Assembly (NCBI GenBank): GCA_964396415.1
Contig: CAYNFM010000001.1
Location: 1-64,000, forward strand
Source: UBA1306 sp964396415
Lineage (GTDB): Bacteria; Spirochaetota; Spirochaetia; Treponematales; Rectinemataceae
DNA length: 64,000 nucleotides
Reading direction: 5' to 3'
Below, one piece after another: positions 35,238-43,940 of the stretch. A model generated the notes under the pieces. That model had not been told where the DNA came from. It was given only the letters and a program-made list of their open reading frames with translations, and made no database searches. Position 1 is the first letter of the stretch, and every line of letters starts with the position of its first letter. The translations under genes and the position numbers were made by a program.

Positions 35238-36835
35238 TACTCGATTACGGGAGCCAATATACCCAGCTTATCGGTAGGCGCGTGCGCGAGCTTGGCGTTT
35301 ATGCCGAGATCCTTCCCGGCGACGCCGCGCTCGACTCGGCGGCCGGCGGCGAGCCGGTCCTCGGGGAGGCAAAAGGCATCGTGCTCTCGGGCTCGCCCCG
35401 AAGCGCCTACGATGCCGATGCCCCTCGGCCCCACTCCTCCGTCTATTCGTCGGGCCTTCCCCTCCTTGGCATCTGCTACGGCATCCAGCGCATGACCCTC
35501 GACTTCGGGGGAAAGGTTGCGCGTCTCGGCGAGCGCGAATACGGCCGTAAAGCCGTACGCATAGCCGAGCCCGCGGGCTCGAACGGCGGAGGCGACGGCT
35601 CGGCTCGATCCTCCGCGCCCGATCCCCTCCTCGCCGGCCTGCCTTCGGAGTTCTCGAGCTGGATGAGCCACGGCGACTCGATCGCCCAACCGGCGCCCGG
35701 CTTCGAGGTCCTCGCCTCATCCGATGGAGGCATCCCCGCCGCGCTCCGCGACAGGACGCGGAACGCGTGGGGACTCCAGTTCCATCCCGAGGTGAGTCAC
35801 TGCGAGGGGGGCATGCGAATCCTCGAGAATTTCGTGGTCGGCATCTGCGGCGCCGCGAGGCAGTGGAGCATGGAAGCCTACCTGGACGAAGTCGCGTCCA
35901 GGATCCGAAAAGAAGTCGGGTCTGGCGATGCCCTCCTCCTCATCTCCGGCGGCGTCGATTCCAGCGTCGCCGGCGCCCTTCTCCTGAGGATCCTGCCGCG
36001 CGAGAAGGTCCACCTCCTCTATATCGACACGGGCCTCATGCGCAAGGCGGAGAGCGAAGAAGTCATGCGCAACCTGCGCTCCCTCGGCGCCACTCATCTT
36101 CATATGGTCGACGCCGAAGGGGAATTCCTGTCCGCGCTTGCCGGCCTGGAAGATCCGGAGGCCAAGCGCCGGGCAATCGGCGACCTCTTCATCCGGATAC
36201 AGGAGCGCGAAGTCGCCAGGCTGGGCATACCGGAAGCCTTCCTCGCCCAGGGAACCCTCTATACTGACCTGATCGAATCGGGCAAGGGCGTTGGATCCAA
36301 GGCTCAGGTGATCAAGAGCCACCACAACGTGCGCAGCCCCCTCGTCGAGGCGAAGCGCAGGGCCGGCCGGGTCATCGAGCCCCTCGACCGACTCTACAAG
36401 GACGAAGTACGCTCGCTCGGCCGCCTCATCGGCGTGTCCGAAGACGTCGTACGGCGACACCCCTTCCCGGGGCCGGGCCTCGGCGTCCGGATCCTCGGCG
36501 AGGTCACGAAGGATAAGTGCGATCTCCTCCGCGACGCCGATGCCGTGTACATGGCCGAGCTGAAGACTCGCGGCCTATATGACGGGATCTGGCAGGCATT
36601 TTCCGTGCTGCTGCCGGCGAAGTCCGTCGGCGTCGCGGGAGACGAGCGTAAGTACGGCTTCGTCCTCGCCCTGCGCGCCGTTATATCCGAGGACGGGATG
36701 ACCGCAGACGTCTATCCCTTCGAGATGCGCGATATCCTCGCCATATCGAGCGCGATCACCAATCGCGTCCCCGGAATCGGCCGCGTCGTTTACGACATTT
36801 CGTCGAAGCCGCCAGCTACAATAGAGTGGGAATAG
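35222..36835 (+). CDS. guaA: GMP synthase (glutamine-hydrolysing) GuaA
   Basis: 537 residues. N-terminal class I glutamine amidotransferase with nucleophile Cys in LLGICYGIQRM and His/Glu in GLQFHPEVSH; ATP pyrophosphatase domain with PP-loop SGGVDSSVAGALL; C-terminal dimerisation domain ending KPPATIEWE. The GTG start at 35222 lies inside purA (16-base overlap in another frame), indicating coupling. Completes the set converting IMP to AMP and GMP. Confidence 0.95.
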
Positions 36836-36922
36836 AAGGTCGGCCGGGATCAGTCGTAAATTCCTCGATCCGTTTTCGGCTTTGCCTAAGCATCCGAGGT
36901 AAGGTTTGACATATTTCAAAAT

Positions 36923-36956
36923 AACGGTATATGGAGACTCACCGTTCTTTTTTTCC
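36923..36956 (+). terminator. Intrinsic terminator of the purine cluster
   Basis: Stem AACGGT/ACCGTT (36923-36928 with 36941-36946), 12-base loop, then C and a run of seven T (a second T-run follows). Confidence 0.65.
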
Positions 36957-37041
36957 CATTTTTTAAGTCGCCGCCCGAAAGCGATATCTATTTTGACTCC
37001 TCCCGAAAGAATGCTTTGTGTTGCGACGAGTCCATGAAGGC

Positions 37042-37146
37042 AGGGGGTCGCTACAAGTGAAGGCGAGCGTGAGCTGCGTCGACCAGGTTTCGATCTCCCG
37101 CATCGTATATATATTAAAGGAAACGGGAGAGCCGAGGCGACCCCCT
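37042..37146 (+). ncRNA. Candidate structured RNA or leader element
   Basis: Closing stem AGGGGGTCGC (37042-37051) with GCGACCCCCT (37137-37146), ten perfect pairs 105 bases apart. Inside, TCTCCCG (37094-37100) pairs with CGGGAGA (37124-37130) around an A/T-rich loop; a short GAGC/GCT-type helix near 37062-37080 could form a third arm. This multi-branch shape resembles a riboswitch or small RNA. It does not show the conserved SRP, RNase P or tmRNA cores that I know. The strand is uncertain; plus is chosen because a ribosome binding site and ATG follow. Confidence 0.4.
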
Positions 37147-37180
37147 ACCGGCGCTCGAGCGCTCGCATAGGGAGTATCGG

Positions 37181-37756
37181 ATGCGCGCCTACCTCGCCGG
37201 GGAGCTCTCGGACCCGTTCGAGTTCGAGGTCCATCCCGACGAATCCGGCTTCATCCCGGACGGGGATGGAGCCGTCAGGGTGCGGCTGGAGCTGCTTCGC
37301 GCGATGGGAGTCTCGTGGATTGCCGTCCGCGCGCTCGAGCCTCGGGGCATCGCGGCGAGGCTCGTCGGCTCAGCGCTCCACGAGTATGCGCCCGGCCGCC
37401 TTGTCGAGGCGGAAGCGGCAGGCGCGCAGTTTTTCCTCCACCATGATGCTTACCCGACATATCTCGACGACGACGCCGGGAAAGATATCGCCGCGCGCCT
37501 CGACTACTGCCCCATCGTCAGCGTCGAGCTTGCCCAGGAGCTCCGCGATCCGATCGCGAAGCTCGGCTGCCGTCCTGGCGAATTCGTCGCGCGCTCTCTT
37601 CGCCTCGGGGCTCGGATGGGCGGCGACGGCATGATCGACCTGGCGCATCCTGCCGGCGAGGAGCCGCATTTTGTCGTTCGCCTGGTCGAGCTTCTGCTGT
37701 ACCGTAAAATCGGTTCCGACGTGCAGATGCGTGGACTGGAAGGCCTCGTTGCCTAG
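37181..37756 (+). CDS. Possible gene or gene remnant overlapping the fapA 3' end
   Basis: Frame of 191 codons. The first 63 codons (37181-37369) lie outside fapA, have strongly G/C-ending third positions like real genes here, and follow GGGAG at six bases from the ATG. The rest runs antisense to the conserved end of fapA, where third positions are no longer G/C biased. So the 5' part looks coding and the 3' part looks like shadow. A 5' remnant truncated by rearrangement or a true convergent overlap are both possible. No family recognised. Confidence 0.35.
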   Translation: MRAYLAGELSDPFEFEVHPDESGFIPDGDGAVRVRLELLRAMGVSWIAVRALEPRGIAARLVGSALHEYAPGRLVEAEAAGAQFFLHHDAYPTYLDDDAGKDIAARLDYCPIVSVELAQELRDPIAKLGCRPGEFVARSLRLGARMGGDGMIDLAHPAGEEPHFVVRLVELLLYRKIGSDVQMRGLEGLVA

Positions 37757-38827
37757 GCGGCCGCATCGTATGCCGTGAGTGGCGAAGACTTCGCCGCCCA
37801 TGATGACGCCCTTATCGCCGAGATCCACCGTACCCAGGGAGAATAGGCGGCTGTTGACGATCGCCGAGGCGATTCTCACGTCGCCTCGTGCGGCGACGCG
37901 GCAGTTTTGAACGTACTTCGCGCGGAGTTCGCCGCCGACGCGCACCTGACCGCGCCTGCGGCCGATTATCCCTTGGGAGCAGGTCAAGTCTCTCTTCGCG
38001 TTCACGTCGAAGGCATCCATCGTCGACTTGCAAACGATCGAGCCCCCTGACCAAACCTTGAAACCGTCGTGGACCGCTCCCTCTATCACGACATCGCCGG
38101 GGAAAACGATATGGCCCGTATGGAAATCCACCTCGCCCTTGATCAGGAGGACCTCGTCGACATCGGCCCGACCGCTCTCGATGGAAAGCCTTCCATCCAC
38201 CGTGGCGACCAGGCTGTCGTCGCGCCGCTCGACATTTCGCCCCGCGACGCAGCTCTCGGGCGTTTCGCGCTCGTAGGGAGTCTCTTTGCCGCGTACGTCT
38301 ATTCCCGGCGAGCCAGGCCTCTTGGGCATTATGGTGGCTATCGTCTCGCCGGCCTTGACTATGAATATCGTCGCGAGCTCGCGAAAGTCGACGCGTTGGA
38401 CATCCGCCTCGACATGGGGGCCTGAGCGCCTGAACTTCGGATCTAGGGAAGCGTGCTCGGGGATTTCGGCGACGGGCTTGCTGCCGACGGCGACGACGAC
38501 ATCGCGGAGCACGCGCCGGTCGAGGTTACAGCTCATCACGGATTCCACGATGGTGTCGTCCAGAACGCCGGAGACTACGCCTATGCGACGGAGCAATTCA
38601 TGGACGAAGGCCGGGTCTATTGGTAGGCCGTCTCCCCGAGGCGGGTAGAAAGTCGCGGAAGCGGACATCGCGTCGGGCGAAAGAGCGACTTCTACCGTAC
38701 CGTCGATCAAGCCGGCCGAGCTGTGGTAGGAGACTGCTCCCTCGAGGCCGGGCGATGGGCCGCCCTCGGGCCTCGTCTCATGCCCCTCAGGCACGCCGCG
38801 CTCGGTCTTTTCCGGAGAGTCGTCCAT
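37370..38827 (-). CDS. fapA: FapA-family (DUF342) flagellar assembly protein A
   Basis: 485 residues from an ATG at 38827. N-terminal FapA domain (about 40-200), then the beta-helical DUF342 core with repeated V-x-V/G-G steps (FPGDVVIEGAVHDGFKVWSGGSI, GVIMGGEVFATHGIRCGRLG) and a coiled coil (QQKLDQANDKMRLLAGRMRQ) ending in KLRACRFRLDKAAGRILVER. Family members act in cell-surface polymer or flagellar regulation; the exact role is unclear. Longer in-frame starts to 38977 would overlap argR and are rejected. Divergent from argR. Confidence 0.8.
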   Translation of the reverse strand: MDDSPEKTERGVPEGHETRPEGGPSPGLEGAVSYHSSAGLIDGTVEVALSPDAMSASATFYPPRGDGLPIDPAFVHELLRRIGVVSGVLDDTIVESVMSCNLDRRVLRDVVVAVGSKPVAEIPEHASLDPKFRRSGPHVEADVQRVDFRELATIFIVKAGETIATIMPKRPGSPGIDVRGKETPYERETPESCVAGRNVERRDDSLVATVDGRLSIESGRADVDEVLLIKGEVDFHTGHIVFPGDVVIEGAVHDGFKVWSGGSIVCKSTMDAFDVNAKRDLTCSQGIIGRRRGQVRVGGELRAKYVQNCRVAARGDVRIASAIVNSRLFSLGTVDLGDKGVIMGGEVFATHGIRCGRLGNEAFQSTHLHVGTDFTVQQKLDQANDKMRLLAGRMRQVDHAVAAHPSPEAKRARDEFARTAAELRDRIAELLGKLDADDGAVVEARGDIFPGVVVEICRVSIMVEEKLRACRFRLDKAAGRILVER

Positions 38828-38902
38828 ATCTTCGTTATATATCGGCGACTTGGGCGCGGCTATTGCTCTTTTCCGAGTATTGTGCAAATATTCAGGGAAG
38901 CC

Positions 38903-38916
38903 TGCATTTTTATTCA
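38903..38916 (+). promoter_or_regulatory. ARG box upstream of argR
   Basis: TGCATTTTTATTCA matches 13 of 14 positions of the ArgR box TGAAT-WWWW-ATTCA. It ends 14 bases before the argR ATG, so it suits autorepression. A second ATTCA half-site lies at 38889-38893. Confidence 0.65.
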
Positions 38917-38930
38917 TCTCCGGAGACGTC

Positions 38931-39407
38931 ATGAAAGAGCGTTTCGAGCGTTTGAAGACCGTTCGCGGCCTGATCAAAGCCCATAGAATCGATTCGCAGG
39001 AAACCCTTCTTCAGCTGCTTCAGGAGGCCGGTCATAGCGTGACGCAAGCGACCCTATCCCGTGACCTCAAGTATCTGAAGGTCGGTAAGGTGTCGGACGG
39101 CCGCTCGGGCTACTATTACACCGTCCCTTCCGACGAGGAACGGCGCGAGTCCGAACGCCACTATATCCAGGATTTCCTTCGAGGCTATGTATCGATCGAT
39201 TGGAACGCCAGCCTGGCCGTCGTTCGTACTTTTTCGGGGCATTCCGACACTGTCGCCCTGGCTATCGACAATATGGGGATCGAAGAAGTGCTCGGTACCA
39301 TCTCCGGTCGGGACAACATGGTTTTCATCGCTCTCCGCGAGGGTTCGACGGGCGAGAGCCTGGTAGCCTCGATGAAGAAGAAGATCCCTGAGCTCGAGAT
39401 AGACTGA
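38931..39407 (+). CDS. argR: Arginine repressor ArgR
   Basis: 158 residues. N-terminal winged helix (about 1-75) with the recognition segment VTQATLSRDLKYLKVGKV; C-terminal oligomerisation/arginine-binding domain with SGHSDTVALAIDN and EEVLGTISGRDNMVFIAL. GGAG lies five bases before ATG 38931; a longer frame to 38850 lacks support. No arginine biosynthesis genes are in the window, so targets lie elsewhere apart from its own ARG box. Confidence 0.93.
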   Translation: MKERFERLKTVRGLIKAHRIDSQETLLQLLQEAGHSVTQATLSRDLKYLKVGKVSDGRSGYYYTVPSDEERRESERHYIQDFLRGYVSIDWNASLAVVRTFSGHSDTVALAIDNMGIEEVLGTISGRDNMVFIALREGSTGESLVASMKKKIPELEID

Positions 39408-39429
39408 ATCGAGCTCGGCTCGAGATGGG

Positions 39430-39639
39430 TTAGACCTTCCTGGGCAGGCTCTTATAAAGACGATGCTCTTCCGACACATGCGCGACGAGGTCCCCGACTT
39501 TCCATCCCAGGTTGGTTTCCGTGGTGGTCGCGAAGGCCGCCTCGCCCGCCGCGGGCAGGGCCGCCTTTAGCGCGCGCATGGCGGCCAGGGCTTCTTCGGG
39601 CCGAAAGCCGTGCAGTATGACTATCTTCTGGTCTTCCAT
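39430..39639 (-). CDS. DUF3783-like small protein
   Basis: 69 residues. The pattern VILHGFRPEEALAAMRAL...FATTTETNLGWKVGDLVAHVSEEH fits the DUF3783 family (A-x-T-x-x-N-x-x-W then an E-H tail). Function unknown. Converges on argR with 22 bases between. The -10 element ends six bases before the ATG. Confidence 0.72.
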   Translation of the reverse strand: MEDQKIVILHGFRPEEALAAMRALKAALPAAGEAAFATTTETNLGWKVGDLVAHVSEEHRLYKSLPRKV

Positions 39640-39645
39640 GGATCG

Positions 39646-39674
39646 AGTCTACGATAGCGAGGCCTTCTAGGCAA
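39646..39674 (-). promoter_or_regulatory. Leaderless-type promoter of the DUF3783 gene
   Basis: Minus strand: TTGCCT (39669-39674), 17-base spacer, TAGACT (39646-39651), six bases, ATG at 39639. Confidence 0.55.
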
Positions 39675-39721
39675 GGGAGCGGAGATCGGCCATATGCGCG
39701 AAGCTCGCGTAGGGGGGAATA

Positions 39722-40399
39722 ATGAACGAATTTCTGCAATTCCTCGATATCGTCCTGCACGTCGATAGGTTCATCAGGCCCATATTTCAGCAGTACGGCG
39801 AGCTTACCTACGCTTTCATGTTCCTTCTCATCTCCTGCGAGACCGGTCTCGTCGTGACGCCCTTCCTCCCCGGCGACTCGGTCATTTTCACCCTGGGCGC
39901 CCTGGCCGCTGGAGGCGGTCTCGACATCGGCGTCCTGGCGCCGGTCCTCATGTCTGCCGCGGTTCTGGGCAACATCGTCAATTACGCGATCGGCCATAAA
40001 CTCGGCCCGACCGTCTTCAAGTCCGAAAGCTCGCGCTTCTTCCGGCGCGAGTACCTCGACAAGACGCATGCCTTCTACGAGAAGTACGGGGCCCTGACCG
40101 TAATCATCGGCCGCTTCATGCCGATCGTCCGCACCTTCGTCCCCTTCGTGGCCGGTATCGGCAGGATGCGCTATGCTCGCTTCACGGTCTACAACGTCAT
40201 CGGCTCGGTGCTCTGGGTTGCTCTCTTCCTATCGGGCGGCTTCTTCTTCGGCGCCATGCCCTTCGTCCAGCGCAATTTCAGCCTGGTTGCCTTGGCCATC
40301 GTGGTAGTCTCCTTCATTCCGCCGCTCGCGACCATGATCAGGGTCCGCATCTCGGCCAGGGCGCGGCGAGAGGCGTCGCGAGACGCGGCGAAAAAATGA
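39722..40399 (+). CDS. DedA-family inner membrane protein
   Basis: 225 residues with about five hydrophobic segments. DedA/SNARE-associated signatures: CETGLVVTPFLPGDSVIFTLGAL near 40-62, the FYEKYGALTVIIGRFMPIVRTFVPFVAGIGRM block at about 118-150, and GSVLWVALFLSGGFFFG. DedA proteins are linked to undecaprenyl-phosphate or phospholipid translocation and proton-dependent envelope homeostasis. A G-rich ribosome binding site precedes the ATG. Confidence 0.9.
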   Translation: MNEFLQFLDIVLHVDRFIRPIFQQYGELTYAFMFLLISCETGLVVTPFLPGDSVIFTLGALAAGGGLDIGVLAPVLMSAAVLGNIVNYAIGHKLGPTVFKSESSRFFRREYLDKTHAFYEKYGALTVIIGRFMPIVRTFVPFVAGIGRMRYARFTVYNVIGSVLWVALFLSGGFFFGAMPFVQRNFSLVALAIVVVSFIPPLATMIRVRISARARREASRDAAKK

Positions 40400-40427
40400 G
40401 ACTCGCTCGGCTCGACGGAGGCCGTCA

Positions 40428-40456
40428 TTGCCCGCGATGCGGGCAAATAGTATCAT
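40428..40456 (+). promoter_or_regulatory. clpB promoter with overlapping inverted repeat
   Basis: TTGCCC (40428-40433), 17-base spacer, TATCAT (40451-40456), nine bases to the ATG at 40466. TTGCCCGC-gat-GCGGGCAA (40428-40446) is a perfect 8-bp inverted repeat overlapping the -35. It differs from the CIRCE element. It could be an operator or the dedA terminator stem. Confidence 0.5.
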
Positions 40457-40465
40457 TACCCAACC

Positions 40466-43051
40466 ATGGATTACGATCGATATACGCTAAAGGCTCAAGA
40501 AGCTATACAAGATGCCTCGGCCGAGGCTAGAAAGCGGGATCACTCACAAGTGGACCTCGAGCATCTCCTGATCGCGCTATTGCGGCAGGAGGAAGGAGTG
40601 GTCCCTGCCCTCATCGAACGGATCGGGGCGGATAGATCTCTCATCGAGTCGGAGACGGAGTCGGCCCTCGCCAAGAAACCCAAGGTATTCGGCGAAGGTT
40701 CCCAGCTCTATCTCTCGCCTTATGCCTCCACCGCAGTGGCCAAAGCCGAGGTGGAAGCCGCTGCCCTGAAGGACGAGTACGTCGCCGCCGAGCACCTCCT
40801 CCTCGGCATCGTGGCGGGCGAAGGCGAGCCGGCGGAGCGCCTGCGCGCGCTGGGGGTCACCAAGGCAGCCATCCTCTCGGCCCTCAAGTCCGTCCGAGGC
40901 AACCGACGCGTCACCGACCAGGCCGCCGAGGAGAAATATCGCGTCCTGGAGCGCTACTGCCGAGACCTCACGGCTCTCGCGCGCGCCGAAAAGCTCGACC
41001 CCGTAATCGGCCGCGACGAGGAGATTCGCCGAGTGATGCAAGTCCTTTCCCGACGCACCAAGAACAACCCGGTCCTCATTGGCGAACCAGGGGTCGGTAA
41101 GACGGCGATCGTAGAGGGACTCGCCCGCCGGATCGTGGCGGGTGACGTACCGGATTCCCTTAAAGGCAAGAAGCTCCTCGCCCTCGACCTCGGCTCCCTC
41201 GTCGCCGGCGCGAAGTTTCGCGGGGAATTCGAGGAACGGCTCAAGGCCGTCGTCGAGGAGGTAGTCAAGTCCGAAGGTCGGATTCTGCTATTCATCGACG
41301 AGCTCCATACCCTGGTCGGCGCGGGAGCCGCCGAGGGGGCCATGGATGCTTCCAACCTGCTCAAGCCTGCTCTCGCCCGAGGCGAGCTGCGCTGTGTCGG
41401 CGCCACGACTCTCGACGAGTACCGCAAGCACATCGAGAAGGACGCCGCTCTCGAGCGGCGCTTTCAGCCCGTGTTTTGCCCCGAGCCCTCCGTGGAGGCG
41501 ACAATCGCGATCCTGCGCGGCCTCAAGGAACGCTATGAAGTCCACCATGGAGTACGCATCAAGGATGAGGCCCTCATCGCGGCCGCGACCCTGTCCGATC
41601 GCTACATCACGAGCCGATTCCTGCCGGACAAGGCGATCGACCTGGTCGACGAGGCCGCGAGCCGCATCAAGATGGAGATCGAGAGCCAACCGACCGAGCT
41701 GGATCAGCTCGAGCGTCGGCTTCTTCAGCTGACCATCGAGCGTCAGGCCCTTTCCAAGGAAACGGACCCCGCGTCGGTCGAGAGGCTAGGAAAGCTCGAG
41801 AAGGAAATAGGCGAGCTCACGGCTAAGCGGAACGCTATGAAGTTGCGTTGGCAGGGCGAGAAGGAGAAGATAGACCGCCTCCGCAAGCTGAAGGCTTCCA
41901 TAGAGGAGCTCAAGATCGAAGGGGAAAAGCGCGAGCGCGAGGGCGACCTCGCCAAGGCCGCGGAGATCAAGTACGGAAGGCTCCTCGAGGCGCAGAAGAA
42001 GCTGGACGAGCTCGGGATCGAGCTCAACAAGGAGAGCGCGGAGGGGCGCCTCCTTCGCGAGGAGGTCTCGGAGGAGGACATAGCCCGCGTCGTCTCGACC
42101 TGGACCGGGATTCCCCTCGCCAAGATGCTGTCTTCGGAGGCGCAGAAGTACGTCGATCTCGAAGCGCAGCTGGAACGGCGCGTCGTGGGCCAGGAGCCGG
42201 CCGTCAAAGCGGTCGCCGACGCCATCCGGCGCAACCGCGCGGGACTCTCCGATCCGAATAGGCCGCTCGGCTCCTTCCTTTTCGTCGGCCCGACGGGGGT
42301 CGGCAAGACCGAGCTCGCCAAGGCCCTGGCGGAGTTACTCTTCAACGACGAGAAGGCGCTCACCCGCATAGACATGAGCGAGTATATGGAGAAGCATACG
42401 GTCAGCCGGCTCATCGGGGCCCCTCCCGGCTACGTAGGCTACGACGAAGGCGGGCAGCTCACCGAGGCCGTTCGCAGGAGGCCTTATTCGGTCGTCCTCT
42501 TCGACGAGATCGAAAAGGCCCATCCCGACGTATTCAACGTGCTCTTGCAGCTCCTCGACGACGGCCGATTGACCGACGGCCAGGGCCGCGTCGTAGATTT
42601 CAAGAACGCCATCGTCATCATGACGAGCAACCTCGGCTCGGAGCTCATCCTCGAAGCCAAGGACATGGCGCAGGTGCGAGCGGGCATCGACGGCCTCCTG
42701 CGCGCGACCTTCAAGCCCGAGTTCATAAATCGCATCGACGAGACCGTAGTATTCGAGCGGCTTGGTAAGGATCGCATACTAGCGATCGTGGATATCCAGC
42801 TCGCCCTCCTCGCGCGCCGCTTGGCCGACCGAAATATCGAGCTGGAGATTTCCAAAGAAGCCAAGGCCTTCTTGGCCGAGGCCGGCTTCGATCCCCTTTT
42901 CGGGGCGAGGCCCTTGAAAAGAGCAATTCAATCCCTGCTTCAGAATGCCCTCGCGTCGGAGATCCTCGCGGGGAGGATTCTTGACGGACAGAAGGTCAAG
43001 GTGGGCCTTCGCGGGGGAGCCCTCGTCTTTTCGGCTTCGGGCGGGGCATAG
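40466..43051 (+). CDS. clpB: ATP-dependent disaggregase ClpB
   Basis: 861 residues, full family length. N-domain (1-145), first AAA+ module with Walker A GEPGVGKT (about 204) and ELHTLVGAGAAEGAMDA, the long coiled-coil middle domain (about 400-520, rich in Glu/Lys/Arg) that distinguishes ClpB from ClpA/C, and second AAA+ module with Walker A GPTGVGKT (about 612) and SEYMEKHTVSRLIGAPPGYVG. The start matches family members (MDYDRYTLKAQEAIQDA). Works with DnaK to dissolve aggregates. tatD follows after 13 bases. Confidence 0.96.
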   Translation: MDYDRYTLKAQEAIQDASAEARKRDHSQVDLEHLLIALLRQEEGVVPALIERIGADRSLIESETESALAKKPKVFGEGSQLYLSPYASTAVAKAEVEAAALKDEYVAAEHLLLGIVAGEGEPAERLRALGVTKAAILSALKSVRGNRRVTDQAAEEKYRVLERYCRDLTALARAEKLDPVIGRDEEIRRVMQVLSRRTKNNPVLIGEPGVGKTAIVEGLARRIVAGDVPDSLKGKKLLALDLGSLVAGAKFRGEFEERLKAVVEEVVKSEGRILLFIDELHTLVGAGAAEGAMDASNLLKPALARGELRCVGATTLDEYRKHIEKDAALERRFQPVFCPEPSVEATIAILRGLKERYEVHHGVRIKDEALIAAATLSDRYITSRFLPDKAIDLVDEAASRIKMEIESQPTELDQLERRLLQLTIERQALSKETDPASVERLGKLEKEIGELTAKRNAMKLRWQGEKEKIDRLRKLKASIEELKIEGEKREREGDLAKAAEIKYGRLLEAQKKLDELGIELNKESAEGRLLREEVSEEDIARVVSTWTGIPLAKMLSSEAQKYVDLEAQLERRVVGQEPAVKAVADAIRRNRAGLSDPNRPLGSFLFVGPTGVGKTELAKALAELLFNDEKALTRIDMSEYMEKHTVSRLIGAPPGYVGYDEGGQLTEAVRRRPYSVVLFDEIEKAHPDVFNVLLQLLDDGRLTDGQGRVVDFKNAIVIMTSNLGSELILEAKDMAQVRAGIDGLLRATFKPEFINRIDETVVFERLGKDRILAIVDIQLALLARRLADRNIELEISKEAKAFLAEAGFDPLFGARPLKRAIQSLLQNALASEILAGRILDGQKVKVGLRGGALVFSASGGA

Positions 43052-43064
43052 TGAGTTTCCGAAG

Positions 43065-43892
43065 ATGATCCTTACCGATTCGCATGCCCATCTGTCCCTC
43101 GTCGTCGAGAGGTTCGGGAGGGATATCCTCGCTTCCCTCCTCATCGATTATGCCCAAGCATGGGAGTCGGCCATGCGACTCGGCCATCCTCTGCCCCTCA
43201 TCCTGGAGCCGGGAGTCGATCCAGACGATCTGGCGGCCAGGGTCGGGTTCTTGGATCGGGGAAGCGGCCTGCCTCCCTTCATGCGCCTCGCCGCGGGGAT
43301 ATGGCCCTCCGCCGCGAATCTCGCCTCACCCGAGACGAGCCTCTCGGCTTTGGAGGAGGCGATGGCGGAAGCCGCGCGCCGCGGCATCCATATCGCGGCG
43401 ATAGGCGAGGGAGGGCTCGACTATCACCACATGGAGGGGGAAGCCGAGGTGCAGGCCCGTCTCTTCGAAGGTCAGATCGCTTTTGCCTCGGATCTGGGAC
43501 TGCCGATGATCGTCCACTCCCGGGACGCCGCGGCCGACACCCTGGCGATCCTCGCCCGGACGCGAGGCTCATCGCCGATCATCCTCCATTGCTTCGGCTA
43601 CGGTCCAGCGGAGGCGCGCGCCTTCCTGGATCTGGATTGCTGGATTTCCTTTGCCGGCAATATCAGCTACAAGGGCTCGGATGCGTTGAGAGAGGCTTGC
43701 GCCCTCGTGCCGGCCGACAGGCTCCTCCTCGAGACCGATTCGCCTTATATGAATCCGGCCCCGCGTCGCGGCAAGGGCGCGACGCCCCTCGATATCGAGA
43801 GGACTTACGCTTTGACCGCGGATCTGCGCGGCGTGAGCCTCCTCGAGCTGGCGGATACGATATCGGTCAACGCGCATATGCTTTTCGGTTGA
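43065..43892 (+). CDS. TatD-family metal-dependent hydrolase
   Basis: 275 residues. TIM-barrel metallohydrolase with metal ligands in LTDSHAHL (4-11), Glu in AIGEGGLDYHH, His in MIVHSRDA and ILHCFGY, and Asp in LLLETDSPYMNP. Family members are Mg-dependent DNases or related phosphoesterases. The ATG at 43065 is chosen because the protein then opens with the first metal motif. Probably co-transcribed with clpB. Confidence 0.88.
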   Translation: MILTDSHAHLSLVVERFGRDILASLLIDYAQAWESAMRLGHPLPLILEPGVDPDDLAARVGFLDRGSGLPPFMRLAAGIWPSAANLASPETSLSALEEAMAEAARRGIHIAAIGEGGLDYHHMEGEAEVQARLFEGQIAFASDLGLPMIVHSRDAAADTLAILARTRGSSPIILHCFGYGPAEARAFLDLDCWISFAGNISYKGSDALREACALVPADRLLLETDSPYMNPAPRRGKGATPLDIERTYALTADLRGVSLLELADTISVNAHMLFG

Positions 43893-43940
43893 GGTAAAAA
43901 AGCGGCGAGCCGGGGAGAATAAGCGGCCTGTTCCCGTCGT

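Larger units (their letters stand above)
36836..37180. other. 345-base intergenic region after guaA
   Basis: Contains a terminator (36923-36956), a TTGACA (36906-36911) whose -10 would overlap that terminator, a candidate structured RNA (37042-37146), a 12-base palindrome GCGCTCGAGCGC (37151-37162) and a GGGAG site (37170-37174). No gene seen. Confidence 0.7.

Noticed and set aside
36906..36933. TTGACA-16-TATATG as a promoter after guaA
   Set aside because: Its -10 overlaps the terminator hairpin (36923-36946), so a transcript would begin inside or at a terminator. Kept only as a note.
37042..37146. Identification as SRP RNA or 6S RNA
   Set aside because: The conserved SRP core (GGAAG loop region) is missing on both strands, and the length and bubble arrangement do not fit 6S RNA.
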